Shown here piece after piece: positions 1-9,639 of a stretch of 23,673 nt of DNA. Position 1 is the first letter of the stretch. The number at the start of each line of letters is the position of its first letter. The translations under genes and the position numbers were made by a program. The DNA is from Zygnema cylindricum (Eukaryota > Streptophyta > Zygnematophyceae > Zygnematales > Zygnemataceae). The notes beneath the pieces are model-generated. The model was not told the origin of the DNA, did not search any database, and saw nothing but the letters and a program-made list of their open reading frames with translations. The stretch lies in NCBI GenBank assembly GCA_037447655.1, contig JBBHKE010002196.1:64001-87673 (forward strand). The letters run 5' to 3'.

Positions 1-941
1 TGCCGACTGTTTTCTTTCTAAATATAGAAAATGAGGAAGGAAAGGAAACATGTGCTGCCACCGAAAATGGAGTGGAGAAAGAGGTGACAGAAATGGATTT
101 GGTTTCTATAAGTTTTGTCAATTTTTCCGTCATTTTTTCCGATGACAGATTGGTGAGTGATAAATATTTACAAGAGGAAGAGGTTATTGAAGTGAGAATA
201 GTTGGAGGAGGTGAAGCTCATTTGGAAGTGGAAACTGAAGTTAATTTGCATGAGGAGATTACTGTACTTAGAGAGAGAGAGAGATGAAAGGTGTTCAAAA
301 AATTTGATTAAAAGAGAAATGTCATGATAGTGGGAAAGAAAATAAAATAACAAAAATTAGAAAAATCAGAAAAGAAAATTGTGATAAAGGTATAAATTTT
401 GGCAAGACATCAAACTGCAGTAAGAGAACAAAGAAAAGATGCAGGCATCAAAAGACCAACCATAGAAGAAAACATTTGCAAAAGGTGATAAAGAGAAAAC
501 ATCGTGAAAAATAAATTTATGGAGGATTTTATTTGGGAACATGAATTTATGGAAAGTCTTTCATCTTTAAGGATTTATATGACATGTATGTCTTATGAAG
601 GTATTCACTTTTGATATTCGACAACCTTGTAAGATTCGGATTTGGTATTTGAATTTTGAAATTAGATTGAAAAGATCTTTTTATATATTTTTGAAGACCT
701 AAAAAGAGGCAAGAAAAAAAATGGCGTAGTCGAGAAAGACGTATTTGGAAGGAGGGAGTGGAAGCAATGGTGTGTCGTGGAAAGACGAATTCCAAAAGAC
801 ATGGCTGGAGGCAGCAAGAACAGTGGTGACGTTTAAACGAAGAAATAAAAAAGGAGAAAATTGGAGGTACGGAAAGGTACAGTTACATTTGATACGTTGC
901 ATATTTTATAATGGGTGCACGAAACTAAAATTTCGGGGGAG
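1..941 (+). other. Unassigned retroelement-like, purine-rich stretch
   Basis: No recognisable protein domain was found in any frame; the longest frames (for example 72-287) have no motif I can name. The plus strand is purine-rich and includes a GA microsatellite at about 271-285. It ends in a polypurine run (CGGGGGAGTG, about 934-943) of the kind that precedes a 3' LTR in copia-type elements. This suggests the stretch is the eroded 3' internal part of a retrotransposon, but that rests only on its position before the polypurine run. Confidence 0.3.
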
Positions 942-1750
942 TGTTGTTTTGAAATGTTAGTTTTGTGCGTACGCGACATTTTGTGCGCACGCGACGTTTC
1001 GTGCGTATGTTTTTACCGGAAGTAATGTGGTTATACAAGTGGAGGTTCGAATGGATTTGTGGATTGAGGGAGTAAATGTATGAGTAAAATTAAAGGGACG
1101 TGATGGAGTAATTAAGTGGCGCAGAATGCGTTAAGAAATGGACGGCGGATTGCGACGCGATCTGACGTAAAGTATTCGAAGAGATTGAAATGGTACGTCG
1201 CACGTACGAAACATAATGGAACAAGTGGCATTTATTGAAAAGGACGCGACGGTACAAAGAATCCTATTTTACAGGAGTACTTAGAATATGTAGGCGTACT
1301 TTATGGCGAAGTACGTAATTGCGGTACGGACAAATTTGGATGGTTTGACGTCGTTTCGTCAAGTGGAATTTGGGATCACGTGGCGCGACATCGAGGGTGC
1401 CCAACAAGAGCGACGGACGGCGGACAAAGGTTGCCGGTATTTTTCAAGTAGTGGTGACGCGAAATCGCGTCAATCACACAATATCTAATTTTGGACGGCT
1501 CGGATTGTTTTACGAGATTCGTGGAGTCTTGTTGAATTACACGCAATGACTGAGTATACGATTTTGTTGTCGGTGTAAATATTTGGTTAAACATTGTTTT
1601 GTCTTTTTGTTAATTAGTTATTGGTGTACTTTTACTCATTTTGACATACCTTGAAGTATTCGGGTATATTAACATTAATTGAGGTAGCTGGTAGATAGCG
1701 TACCGCTGGTATGCCTCCGTACGTTTAGTAGTGAGCTCTAGTTTATATTT
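942..1750 (+). repeat. Putative 3' LTR start after a polypurine tract (end undefined)
   Basis: A GGGGGAGTG purine tract is followed directly by TGTTG at 942, the usual arrangement of a polypurine tract next to the 5'-TG of a 3' LTR. The following several hundred bases have no coding potential and are rich in GTAC and CG words, as expected of an LTR. I could not find a matching second LTR or a terminal CA with a target duplication, so the right boundary given here is a guess. Confidence 0.3.
961..1009 (+). repeat. 18-bp tandem repeat, 2.7 copies
   Basis: Two consecutive 18-bp units (961-978 and 979-996) differ at two positions, and a partial third copy runs to about 1009. Each unit contains GTGCGYACGCGAC, which is CpG-rich and nearly palindromic (GTGCGCAC in unit 2). 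It lies 19 bp inside the putative LTR start. Confidence 0.75.
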
Positions 1751-2302
1751 GTAGGACTTAGTCATTTTAAGACATAGGAACTTTCTGTACCAAAAACTGT
1801 TTATAGTCTTTTTGGTAATTTTATCTGAGTAATGCTCTCAGATCTATTGGCAAATTTATATGAAATTTTGCATGTATGTTCCTCCTTATATTTTTTACAT
1901 TGCTACAGATTTTCAGGCCTATTGTGTGCCTGGTCTGTGTTTTACTTCATTGTGAAGCTGGCCGGTTTTATCAAAGTTCTGGCAGACTGTTTTTCTGCAA
2001 CTTTGACCAGATGATGTGATCACTCTGTTCATTATTTTTGTCTGAAACTTTGTGAGGTTATTTTGTAGCCTAGAAAATTTTTGTTTTTGAAGTTTTATCT
2101 TGGTTTTGATATTTCTGTAGAATTCTGTGTTGATTCAAAGTAGGCTGTTTTTGGGTAGTCTGTGGTGCTTCCGAGGGTAAATCCATGACTGAAAATGGCT
2201 ATGGACAACACGCTCCACGGTCTGGGCGTATTCTTTATAGGATTTAGGTTTAGGATTTCAAATAAAGAAAACAAAACCTGAAAAATGCAAAAAAACAACA
2301 AT
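1751..2302. other. Non-coding AT-rich stretch, nothing recognised
   Basis: Short open frames only (the longest about 60-70 codons), none with a recognisable motif. It may include the rest of the LTR-like sequence that starts at 942. No RNA gene or terminal repeat could be supported. Confidence 0.4.
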
Positions 2303-2580
2303 AAAAATCTGTGGTGAATCCGAGATAACCGAATCTTGGCACGCTGATTGCAGAAAATTACAACAAGAAAACAAGCACTGAAAATACGTAGAGAATCCGA
2401 GATTTCCGAATTCTAACAAACGAGTAAAAATAGCAAGAAGATAATAGAAGAAAGCAACGTTAAAAATCTGCACAAAATCCGAGATAACCAGATTATGACA
2501 CACTAATAACCAATTGCAGAGAATGATAACGGGAAGCAAGCAATGGAAAATGGTAGAGAATCAGAGATAACCGGATTATA
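2303..2580. repeat. Degenerate tandem repeat, four units of about 80 bp
   Basis: The core GAATCCGAGATAACC recurs at 2316-2330, 2393-2407 (GAATCCGAGATTTCC), 2475-2489 (AAATCCGAGATAACC) and 2558-2572 (GAATCAGAGATAACC), with spacings of 77, 82 and 83 bp. Around each core the units share an upstream GAAAAT/AAAAATC stretch and a downstream 'gattataacaaac'-like stretch, and between cores an 'aacaagcaa'-like purine-rich stretch. The units have drifted, so the array is old. Confidence 0.75.
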
Positions 2581-3499
2581 ACAAACCACCAGCGAGCTCC
2601 AACAAAGGCCACAGAAATTAGACAACAAAATGTCAAACACTAATTTAGAGAAAGCATCCACAAAGGTTTAGAAACAGCATGAGAAAGTAGGCAGAATCCA
2701 AACTAGAAGAGGTTGTTGAAGGGAAACCGTGCGGACTCCTGCCGAAACTGAGTGAATTAACTTGTAGGGCTTACAATAAAAGTATAATAAGGAAAGAGAA
2801 AAGACTAAGCGCTGAACAAACTAAGGCATAAAAAGCCTTGCAGGGAAAAAATTGACAATTTGACCAAGGAAAAAGACAAAGGGAAACGACAGAAAGATCT
2901 AAGTCCTCTTCGACCAATTCATGTACTCTCAAATTATAAAAGTACAAACCTAACGAAATCGTCTAAGTACTAACGATATAGCCAAAGTACTAATTTCTAA
3001 CTTTTGCCAACAAACCAATAGCGTGTAAGCATTCAAATATACAAATTTCACCTAGTTTGGGTCCCGGCCAATAAGCGACCAAAACCATATGCCTAAGTTA
3101 CAAAATTCACAATCCACGGATTAAAACCCTTCCTAGCTACATGTGAATGCGTGAACCTCTAAGGGTTCACAACTTAAAGTCCAACGAATAAAATTTCAGC
3201 GCCAACGGTCCAAAATCGTTCGTCCAAAATAATCACAGTTGGACGCCGCATGAATTCCAAATCTTCAACGAATATTGAAGTACGATCCCCCTTGTTCACA
3301 TGAATATATATCTCCGTTTTGTCCGCGTAAATTCCGGCATCACTTCGATCATAGTACACGTCACCACACAATTTGTACCCCAAACTGAATTAGTGTGGCT
3401 GCAACATGTAGTATTTATAAAAACAAACTAAAATAAAAAACCTACACGATACGGCATGACATTGGCCTCGTAAAGTTTTTGTAAAATTGACTTTGTTGC
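2581..3499. other. No gene recognised
   Basis: Only short frames occur here (for example minus 3174-3383, 69 codons), none with a motif I recognise. A small hairpin, GTGAACC/GGTTCAC, lies at 3151-3170. The right part (about 3400-3499) may be the eroded 3' continuation of the minus-strand gag fragment, but no protease, integrase or reverse transcriptase motif follows gag. Confidence 0.4.
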
Positions 3500-4336
3500 C
3501 ATCCCGACCAGTATAAACTTGTATCGTTAGCCTTCTTAAGCTTAGGAAAGAATTTATATCCATGACCTCTCTCATTGCAAAAGAAACATGCATTGTTTGA
3601 TTGTCTATTCCCACCCTGATTAAACTGTCTGAATTGAATATGTTGATCAAATTGATTTCTTTGATGATTAAACTGTCCTTTTCTCTCAAAGTCTGAATTG
3701 AAAGCCTCAACATGCTTAACACTGAGAAATTGAGAAGTAGCCTCCTCTTCTTGTAAAATATTGATCGCTAACTGTAATGTCCAGCTAGCCTTGTCTTTTT
3801 TTTTTGAGCATATTAGACGCTCCTTTTATACTACGAGGAAGACCCCTCATTAGCAATGGTGCCTGTTGAAATTGAGGAAACGTGCCACCTACAAAAACAT
3901 GTGCATCTACAAAGATGCGAAATTTGTTAGCATATTCGGCCATCGTACCACCTGTTTACTGATAGTCCCAAATTTTTCCAGCCAAGAGAAGCTTTTCCTG
4001 GTCATTAGTTTTCTCATAATCATTTTTGAGAGACTTCCAGATATCTATTGCATTTTTCATTTTAATCCTAGACATAGCCAAATGCTCAAATATACAGAAT
4101 TTTAAAATAGAATGAGCCTGTGTATTTTTCTTAGACCAAGACGGATCAGATTCATCTAACGAACCATCCAATATATCTAACAGATTAACATTCTCAAAGT
4201 GAGTCTACACCATATCTGCCCAATAAACATATTTCTCCCCCGAAAAGATAGGAATTCTTGATGACATGCCCATAACCTGTTGTTCTAGAACCACCGGTAC
4301 AGGTGGAGGAGCAACAGTAGTAGTAGAAGTAGACAT
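3500..4336 (-). pseudogene. gag: Ty1/copia-like retrotransposon gag, broken and truncated
   Basis: On the minus strand an ATG at 4336 opens a protein starting MSTSTTTTVAPPP, followed by a segment (RIPIFSGEKY) like the conserved start of plant copia Gag. A UBN2/retrotransposon-gag-2-like core lies at about 3960-4170, with the family signature QAHSILKF...AIDIWKSLKNDYE. Gln/Asn-rich sequence leads to a CCHC knuckle, CFFCNERGHGYKF, at about 3547-3588. Gag would form the virus-like particle and bind element RNA. Lesions seen: an in-frame TAG at 4205-4207, another stop at 3956-3958, further stops and frame changes beyond, and the last knuckle Cys replaced by Phe (codon 3547-3549). No pol domain follows, so the element is truncated. 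The LTR/leader lies just upstream at 4337-5047. The gag call is firm; the exact 3' limit is not. Confidence 0.8.
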
Positions 4337-5047
4337 TATACACTCTTAGAAGCTATGAAGAATCTTACCAAACAAATGTTTACAAGTGCTCACCAAATCT
4401 TATGCAAGCATTCAAACTTCACAAAGCTCTATCACAATATAGAGCAGCATAAACACTAACCACTCCCAAAGTTTCAGTACAATTGACGACACAACACTTA
4501 AGATATAATACTCTGAAGTTTCCCAAAAACTGTTTGCAGTTTTACTACTTGGAAGTCTGGATACATTTTGTGCTCTGAGTCCTAAGTCTTATGCTTTTGT
4601 TGTACCAACAATACCAGTGTACCTGAGAGGTACGTCAAACCCCCAAGCTACCACTAATCTGTTAAGCTACCACAGAGCTACCATTAAGCTATCACTGAGC
4701 TAACTAGATTCGTATCTATCGCAGCTGCTCTTTACAATACTGAATCATTTAGCATATCCGCAGCTGCGGTGTCCGTACGGAACATATCTAATGTAATCGC
4801 AGTTGCGTTGTCTTTCTTTAGTCGCAGCTGTGTTGTTCTGACTGCGTCGCACCTGCTTTGCTGAATCGTAGTTGTGTTGCTGCATTGCAGCTGCGTTGTC
4901 CCACTTGATGTGTGACATACGTATGTGGGTGTAAGTGCCACTCCAAAATACTTATACTATGCTTTAAGTGATGACGAGTGTCCTTGTAGATCCATGTTTT
5001 GTTCATCAAACTAATTTACTGAGGATTGAAGCTTTCCAAAATCAACA
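4337..5047 (-). repeat. Copia-like LTR plus leader, left arm of an inverted pair
   Basis: Read on the minus strand this matches 6272-7019 on the plus strand almost throughout. Both start TGTTG followed by TTTGGAAAGCTT, both carry the palindrome CCGTACGG, a run of 11-bp TAGCTYAGTGR repeats (here about 4640-4700) and a long conserved leader ending at the gag ATG. A weak candidate primer-binding site (minus AGGACTCAGAGC, 4572-4583) matches 9 of 12 bases of the initiator-tRNA-Met site TGGTATCAGAGC used by many plant copia elements. If right, the LTR is about 460 bp and the leader about 240 bp. The U3-like part has scattered CGCAGCTGCG-like words (4757-4900) rather than a regular array. Confidence 0.8.
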
Positions 5048-6271
5048 TCACTACGTAACATTTACGTGCAAAAGTGCGCGCCAAACGAAACGCGACTTCG
5101 CACGATCGTGCGTCGCAAATTTCGCACGCAAAACTTCCTATGAAATTCCCTTAAGTGAAAGTGACGTTTCGTACTAAAAATTGTACGAAACGAACCACCG
5201 TGCAAACTAAACTAGATCTTTATGAAACGTACACGCGGAATTTTGATACTAATTTGACCCTTAACCCGTTTCAATGATATCCACTTGTTATTTAGACCAC
5301 GCGCAGTCACCTAAATACACCCATCGTTGTAACTTTTGAAATATAACTCCAAATCGCGTGATTCTTTTGCGGACGTCTACCAAATTTAGTACTCTATAAT
5401 CATAACATCGAAGTACCACTTTACGAATAAGTTCAATCCGCTATTGCTGTTACACGTCGAATATGTGAAAACAAACTTTCACGCCTACCCTAAAAACATG
5501 GAATGTGTATCGATTTCTTTAATTTAATAGCTATACACGGTGCACTTTCAATCATTTTATAGAGTTATGTACGTTTTGTTTGTAAATTTTCCGTACACGA
5601 AAAGTATAAGATTTTAACGAATATTTCAAAATCTTAGAAAATTAATGCATTTTTGTAAAAAAATGAAAATCCGTGCATTTGGTACCTCTATGTTAAAATG
5701 TAAAACACAATATTTACCAAGCTGACGAGGGTGACTGGCGCTACCAAATCATATTTACACTGATCACTTCCCAAAAATCCATTATGCGTCTATAGAAAGC
5801 AACAATTGACACGCCTTATTAGAAAGGGAATTGATTATGCCAGTGACTGTTTTGGTTGCGCACAGGCACTTACGTCATTTTGTCAAAAAACGTAAGTTTG
5901 AAATACACACTGGTACAAATAAAGCACCGTTGAGTACAAATTTGACGGTCAATCGGTTGAACAACTTTGACTTTCAAAATATTTTTTTAACCGCTTCAAG
6001 TTATGTCGCGCTTCCGAACGTCGACCGTCATAATAAATTTAGCAATTCAAACGGCCGGCGAACGTTTACGGTAACAAAACTGCAGCAACCACATGTAAAT
6101 AAAAGTGTTGCGGACAATCACTTTTTGTCGTTATGTGGGCTCCACTGTGAGTGCACTAAGCCGCAAAATTGAAATTTAATCGTCTAAGCGTTACATTGAA
6201 CTTAGATGCAAAGTGAAACAAAACCTTTTGAAATTAATGTATTATAAGCCTCGTACGTAAATATTATAACG
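5048..6271. other. 1.2-kb spacer between the two outward-facing LTRs
   Basis: No recognisable gene. A 113-codon plus frame at 5831-6172 has no known motif. Both edges carry a similar word next to the LTR (ACGTAAATGTTA read on minus at the left, ACGTAAATATTA on plus at the right), so the inverted similarity extends slightly past the TG ends. The left part is CpG-rich with several short palindromes. Confidence 0.5.
5165..5192. repeat. Perfect 10-bp stem hairpin
   Basis: CGTTTCGTAC (5165-5174) and its exact reverse complement GTACGAAACG (5183-5192) are separated by 8 bases. It lies in the spacer between the inverted LTRs. There is no T-run to suggest a Pol III terminator. Confidence 0.7.
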
Positions 6272-6297
6272 TGTTGTCTTTTTGGAAAGCTTTCAGT

Positions 6298-6520
6298 CTC
6301 AGAGCAGCGCGGCTGCTTCACAGACAAACCAGCGCAGCTGCTATAATGACAGAGCAGCGCAGCTGCTATACAACAGAGCAGCGCAGCTGCTATACAACAG
6401 AGCAGCGCAGCTGCTATACAGCAGCGCAGCTGCTATACAGCAGAGCAGCTGCTATACAACAGAGCAGCTGCTATACAGCAGAGCAGCGCAGCAGCAGAGC
6501 AGCGCAGCAGCGAAGCTGCA
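6298..6520 (+). repeat. GCAGCTGC minisatellite in the LTR
   Basis: Units built on AGCAGCGCAGCTGCTATAC repeat with a 24-bp period (6350-6373 and 6374-6397 identical; 6398 onward slightly short), then shrink to 19-22 bp and end in a GCAGCAGCAGAGCAGCG tract. Each full unit contains the palindrome GCAGCTGC (a CAGCTG E-box and PvuII site). The homologous part of the left LTR has only dispersed, diverged versions, so this array was expanded in, or better preserved by, the right copy. Confidence 0.9.
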
Positions 6521-6642
6521 ACACAGACAGGACAAGGCAACCATGATTATATTTGATATGGTCCGTACGGACAACGCAACGTCTAATATTCTTAATGTGA
6601 TTCTGTACAGGATAGAGCAACTGCGATAGATACGATTCTAGT

Positions 6643-6713
6643 TAGCTTAGTGATAGCTCAGTGGTAGCTTAGTGATAGCTCAATGGTAGCTTGACAGATT
6701 AGTGGTAGCTTGG
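6643..6713 (+). repeat. 11-bp tandem repeat in the LTR
   Basis: Four consecutive 11-bp units (6643, 6654, 6665, 6676) alternate TAGCTTAGTGA and TAGCTCAGTGG/TAGCTCAATGG. A longer interrupted unit and a final TAGCTTGGTGG follow. The counterpart on the minus strand at about 4640-4700 has the same motif with fewer regular units. Confidence 0.8.
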
Positions 6714-7019
6714 TGGTTTGATGTACCTCTCAAGTACAATGGTGTTGCCAGTTCAACACAAGTATAAGACTTAGGACTCATAGCATATTATGTATCCAGA
6801 CTTCCAAGTAGTAAAACTGCAGACAGTTTTTGGGAAACTTCTGAGTATTATATCTTGAGTGTTTTCAGGTCAATTGTGCTATAACTTTGGGAGTTATCAA
6901 TGTTTGTGCTACTCTATATTCTGATAGAGTTTTGTGAGGTTTGGATGCTTGTATAGGAATTGGTGAGCACTTAAGAACAGCTGTTTGGTAGGATTCTTGA
7001 TAGCTTATGAGAGTGTATC

Positions 7020-7079
7020 ATGTCTACTTCTAGTACTACTGCTGCTCCTCCACCTGCACCGGTGGTTGTAGAACAACAT
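7020..7079 (+). pseudogene. gag: Copia-like gag, first 20 codons only
   Basis: An ATG at 7020 encodes MSTSSTTAAPPPAPVVVEQH, matching the start of the minus-strand gag at 4336 (MSTSTTTTVAPPPVPVVLEQ). The similarity stops abruptly near 7080, so the rest of this copy was removed by deletion or by a rearrangement near the MULE edge at 7200. The start codon is fixed by homology and by the shared leader. Confidence 0.75.
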
Positions 7080-7199
7080 AACGCACGAAACGAAATAAAC
7101 TTTTATAATAAAACGAACCATATCATTTGAAATTAACTGAAAAAATGCGCACCGTCACGCGCCACGAAATCGAGCCACACTATCTACGAATCAATAGTA

Positions 7200-7636
7200 T
7201 TACATCGACAACGAAATGTTAGGATATTGGGCAAATCGGTGTAGGCCGAAATTGCACCTTCAAATGTTTTGTTCAGTTCGTGTCAGTTATGTTTTTTTTT
7301 TTTTGATATTGTGCTTTTGTGTCGGTTCGGTGTCGTGCGAGCGCCGAGCAGTATTCATTTTTACGAATCGCACACTGGTCGATTTCGAAGAAATGTTGGG
7401 TCGCGAAGCGTGACGCGATTTTTTCATCCGCGGATATATTTTATGTGTACGACGAAGCAAAAATACCTTTGTACAGCCATCTTCCTACGATCTGCAACGA
7501 TCGTGCCACCTTTTGTTTCAATTTACAAAGAGCAGATTATGATGGTAGTGGTAACTTGATGTTGCAGGCTATGGCAGTCGCACTCAACGTGCATTTGGTC
7601 GTTATATTTAGGGAATGTTTGATATCTATTGATTTC
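7200..7636 (+). repeat. MULE left terminal inverted repeat
   Basis: From TTACATCGA at 7200 to GATTTC at 7636 this matches the reverse complement of 13636-14075 along its whole length (shared words include AAATGTTAGGATATTGGGC and CGTTATATTTAGGGA). Several overlapping open frames cross it, including one with a signal-peptide-like N-terminus. The same frames in the other copy are broken differently, so they are treated as chance frames in a terminal repeat. Confidence 0.9.
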
Positions 7637-7774
7637 AAAGTTTTTGCAACGCTTGAGCTCCATATGGTTGGGTGGCTCTTTGCAATTCTGTGTCCCTCAT
7701 TGGACTACAAAATTTAGGAAGTCTCTAGGTGATTTTTACTAGCCCTCTTTCAACTAACACAACCTTTGTACACG

Positions 7775-8154
7775 TAGACAGAAAGACACTATGACTGCAT
7801 CCCTGTGCAGTCTAGACTCTCTTGAGTCCACAAAAAAAAGAATCACTGAAAACGCCCAACCAAGCGATTAACTATCAAGTGGCAAATATGCCAAATTGTA
7901 TACAAGCTTGTTTGGAGAGAGGTACTTACCTCCTCAATCCTCTAAGTCCTAAATCCCTCTCACAACCCCTATCAACTGACGTACGAACCAATGAGAAGAC
8001 TGTTCACTACAGAAAGGTATTATGCTTGATGTAATTTTTGCACGACCTGTGTACGACGCGGCCATAGAGTGGACGTCTGCCTTGTTTGGACTTGTCCTCA
8101 GACTCTCCCGGATTCCCTCTTCCCAAAATTTTCTTGCCACGTGGCGCCAAGTCA
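7775..8154 (-). repeat. LTR-like promoter fragment, inverted copy of 16205-16600
   Basis: The minus strand matches the plus strand at 16205-16600 in order: a CACGTGGCA word, ACAAGTCC, GAGAGGGATTTAGGACTTAG, CTTGTATACAAT (at the TATA-box position of the other copy), then TTTTCAGTGATTCTTTTT and AGACTGCACAG. It has no coding potential. It probably is part of an LTR (promoter and start of transcript). It abuts the plus-strand repeat that starts at 8155. Confidence 0.6.
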
Positions 8155-8685
8155 TGTCACGCCCTAAAACCGCCAAAGCGGGTGTTTTGGGATCTCGGCG
8201 ATAATGTGTGTTGTCGGATCCAAACCGACTTTTAATTGTAGCCGTTCAAAACAAATGTCCGGTACATTTGTTTAGTGCGGTTTGACATTCGCACTCTATT
8301 CCAACTAGTTCTCATGTGACTCTATTAGTAATTCCGTTAATCGGATTATTGGACTTGGTACTGTTTAAATATTGTTCAAACCCTATATACTCTAACGAAC
8401 TTCTACGACAGACCGGTTAGAGTTTGACGTCCACGCCTCGCTTTGCCGGTCGCAGGTTAGACTCACCTTTTGCTAAAGAGTGACTTGTGTCACCCTTTGG
8501 TCCTTTTTAAGGAGCTGAGGCAGACATGGCTCCATCATCCTCTCTCACCTTCAGTGGCTACAACAAGTATGAAAGCAAGAGAGAGAGGGTGGGGGCAAGA
8601 GAGGGAGGGTGGATGCAGGCTGCCTTTATTTTTCCTTTTGCTATTTTCAAACCTAGAAAATACCCTCGAAATCTAACTATTTTTA
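8155..8685 (+). repeat. LTR-like repeat with a tRNA-like segment, copy 1
   Basis: Begins TGTCACGCCC, a start typical of plant gypsy-type LTRs, and aligns along its length with 16931-17450 (both with GATCTCGGCGAT, TTAATCGGATTA, GACCGGTTAGAG, ATGGCTCCA and CCTAGAAAATACCCTC). The downstream half contains an A-box-like GACCGGTTAGAG (8411) and a decayed B-box-like GGTTAGACTCACC (8455). A GA-rich run lies at 8577-8612. The 3' end is set by where the alignment fades. A solo LTR is the simplest reading, but no terminal CA or target duplication was found. Confidence 0.65.
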
Positions 8686-9639
8686 CACTGTATTTGACAA
8701 TGAACACTCAATAGTGGAATATTCAATGATTTGACCAAAAAAAAAAAACATATGATATGTTTTGAGGTTTCAGAGGATTTGCTTATATTTTTTCGGTCAT
8801 ATAGTATTTTTGAAAATTTTAGGGTTCTATACTGCTTTAGAATAAGCGTTAAGTCTAGATGAAGAACAAAAAACAAAAAAAAGTAGCACATATAAAAACC
8901 ATTCCAGTGAAGTGATACACTAGTTTCACTTAGCAAGGAATAATGCAATGTGAGGATATTCAAAAAATGGTAGTAAGGTTGAGGCGTTTTCTTATCATTG
9001 TAACAGACAAAGGATAATGCAATGTAAAGAAATTGTGAAAAGGCAGCAAGAATGGGCATTTTGCTGGTATTAAAAGTTAGGCCAAGCATTCATTTTTTGG
9101 TATAAGCACTTTTAAATATTTAATAAAAATAATCAACTAAACACATTTGCAATTGTTTTTTGAATTCAAAAATGTAAATATAAGCTTTTGACAACCATAC
9201 ATTTTAAAATCTTTTCAGAATGTCAAATTAAAAGCCTTATACATTGAAAAAAAGTTAATGAATAAAAAGAAAACCAATTACTCTTTCTAAATTGTCACTC
9301 CTCCAAACGAGGAAAAAATGAAAACAAAAATATGAGAAAATAACGCCAAAATTAATAATAGAAAAAGTTCGATGGTACTTTTTAAATTTTGTCGTTGTCT
9401 ATTTCTTGCAATAAAAAAAACCAAAAATTCAATGATAGTTTGTAATAAATTACGAAAATTTAACAATTGCAATTAATGGCACTTTACATACATACTACAA
9501 CAGCCACCTCACATGCATGTATTGTATGTTTATGGTTTATATTTTCAAATGGTTCATTCATACCACAAATACATGCAAACAATGCGATTTACACGTATAA
9601 AATGTTCAACACAAACATGTACCTTCAAGTGATTGTTCC
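8686..9639. other. AT-rich 3' non-coding part of the MULE
   Basis: Lies between the inserted LTR-like repeat and the 3' end of the transposase/OTU pseudogene. It is very AT-rich, with A and T runs. The longest minus frame (8673-9089) is low-complexity with no motif. Nothing else is supported. Confidence 0.5.

Larger units (their letters stand above)
6272..7019 (+). repeat. Copia-like LTR plus leader, right arm of an inverted pair
   Basis: The same LTR/leader as 4337-5047, in the opposite orientation. It begins TGTTG at 6272, contains the GCAGCTGC minisatellite (6298-6520), the CCGTACGG palindrome (about 6561), 11-bp repeats (6643-6713), a poorly preserved primer-binding-site candidate (6773-6784, AGGACTCATAGC) and the conserved leader up to the gag ATG at 7020. 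The leader similarity is high enough to align by eye without large gaps. Confidence 0.8.

Noticed and set aside
2303-2580. CRISPR-like array
   Set aside because: The repeat core is imperfect, the 'spacers' are themselves related to one another, and the context is plant transposon DNA.
5831-6172. 113-codon plus-strand open frame between the inverted LTRs
   Set aside because: No recognisable motif, no supporting promoter or splice context, and the length is compatible with chance in this composition.
6271-6629. Overlapping open frames with repeated RSCYTTEQ- and AAQLLYNR-type peptides
   Set aside because: They are translations of the 24-bp minisatellite in two frames. A 24-bp period keeps any stop-free frame open, so openness is not evidence of coding.
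7216-7413. Signal-peptide-like frame (MLGYWANR...) that also occurs at 13862-14059 minus
   Set aside because: The conservation comes from the two MULE terminal inverted repeats; the frames diverge and break differently. Leading residues vary with a T run.
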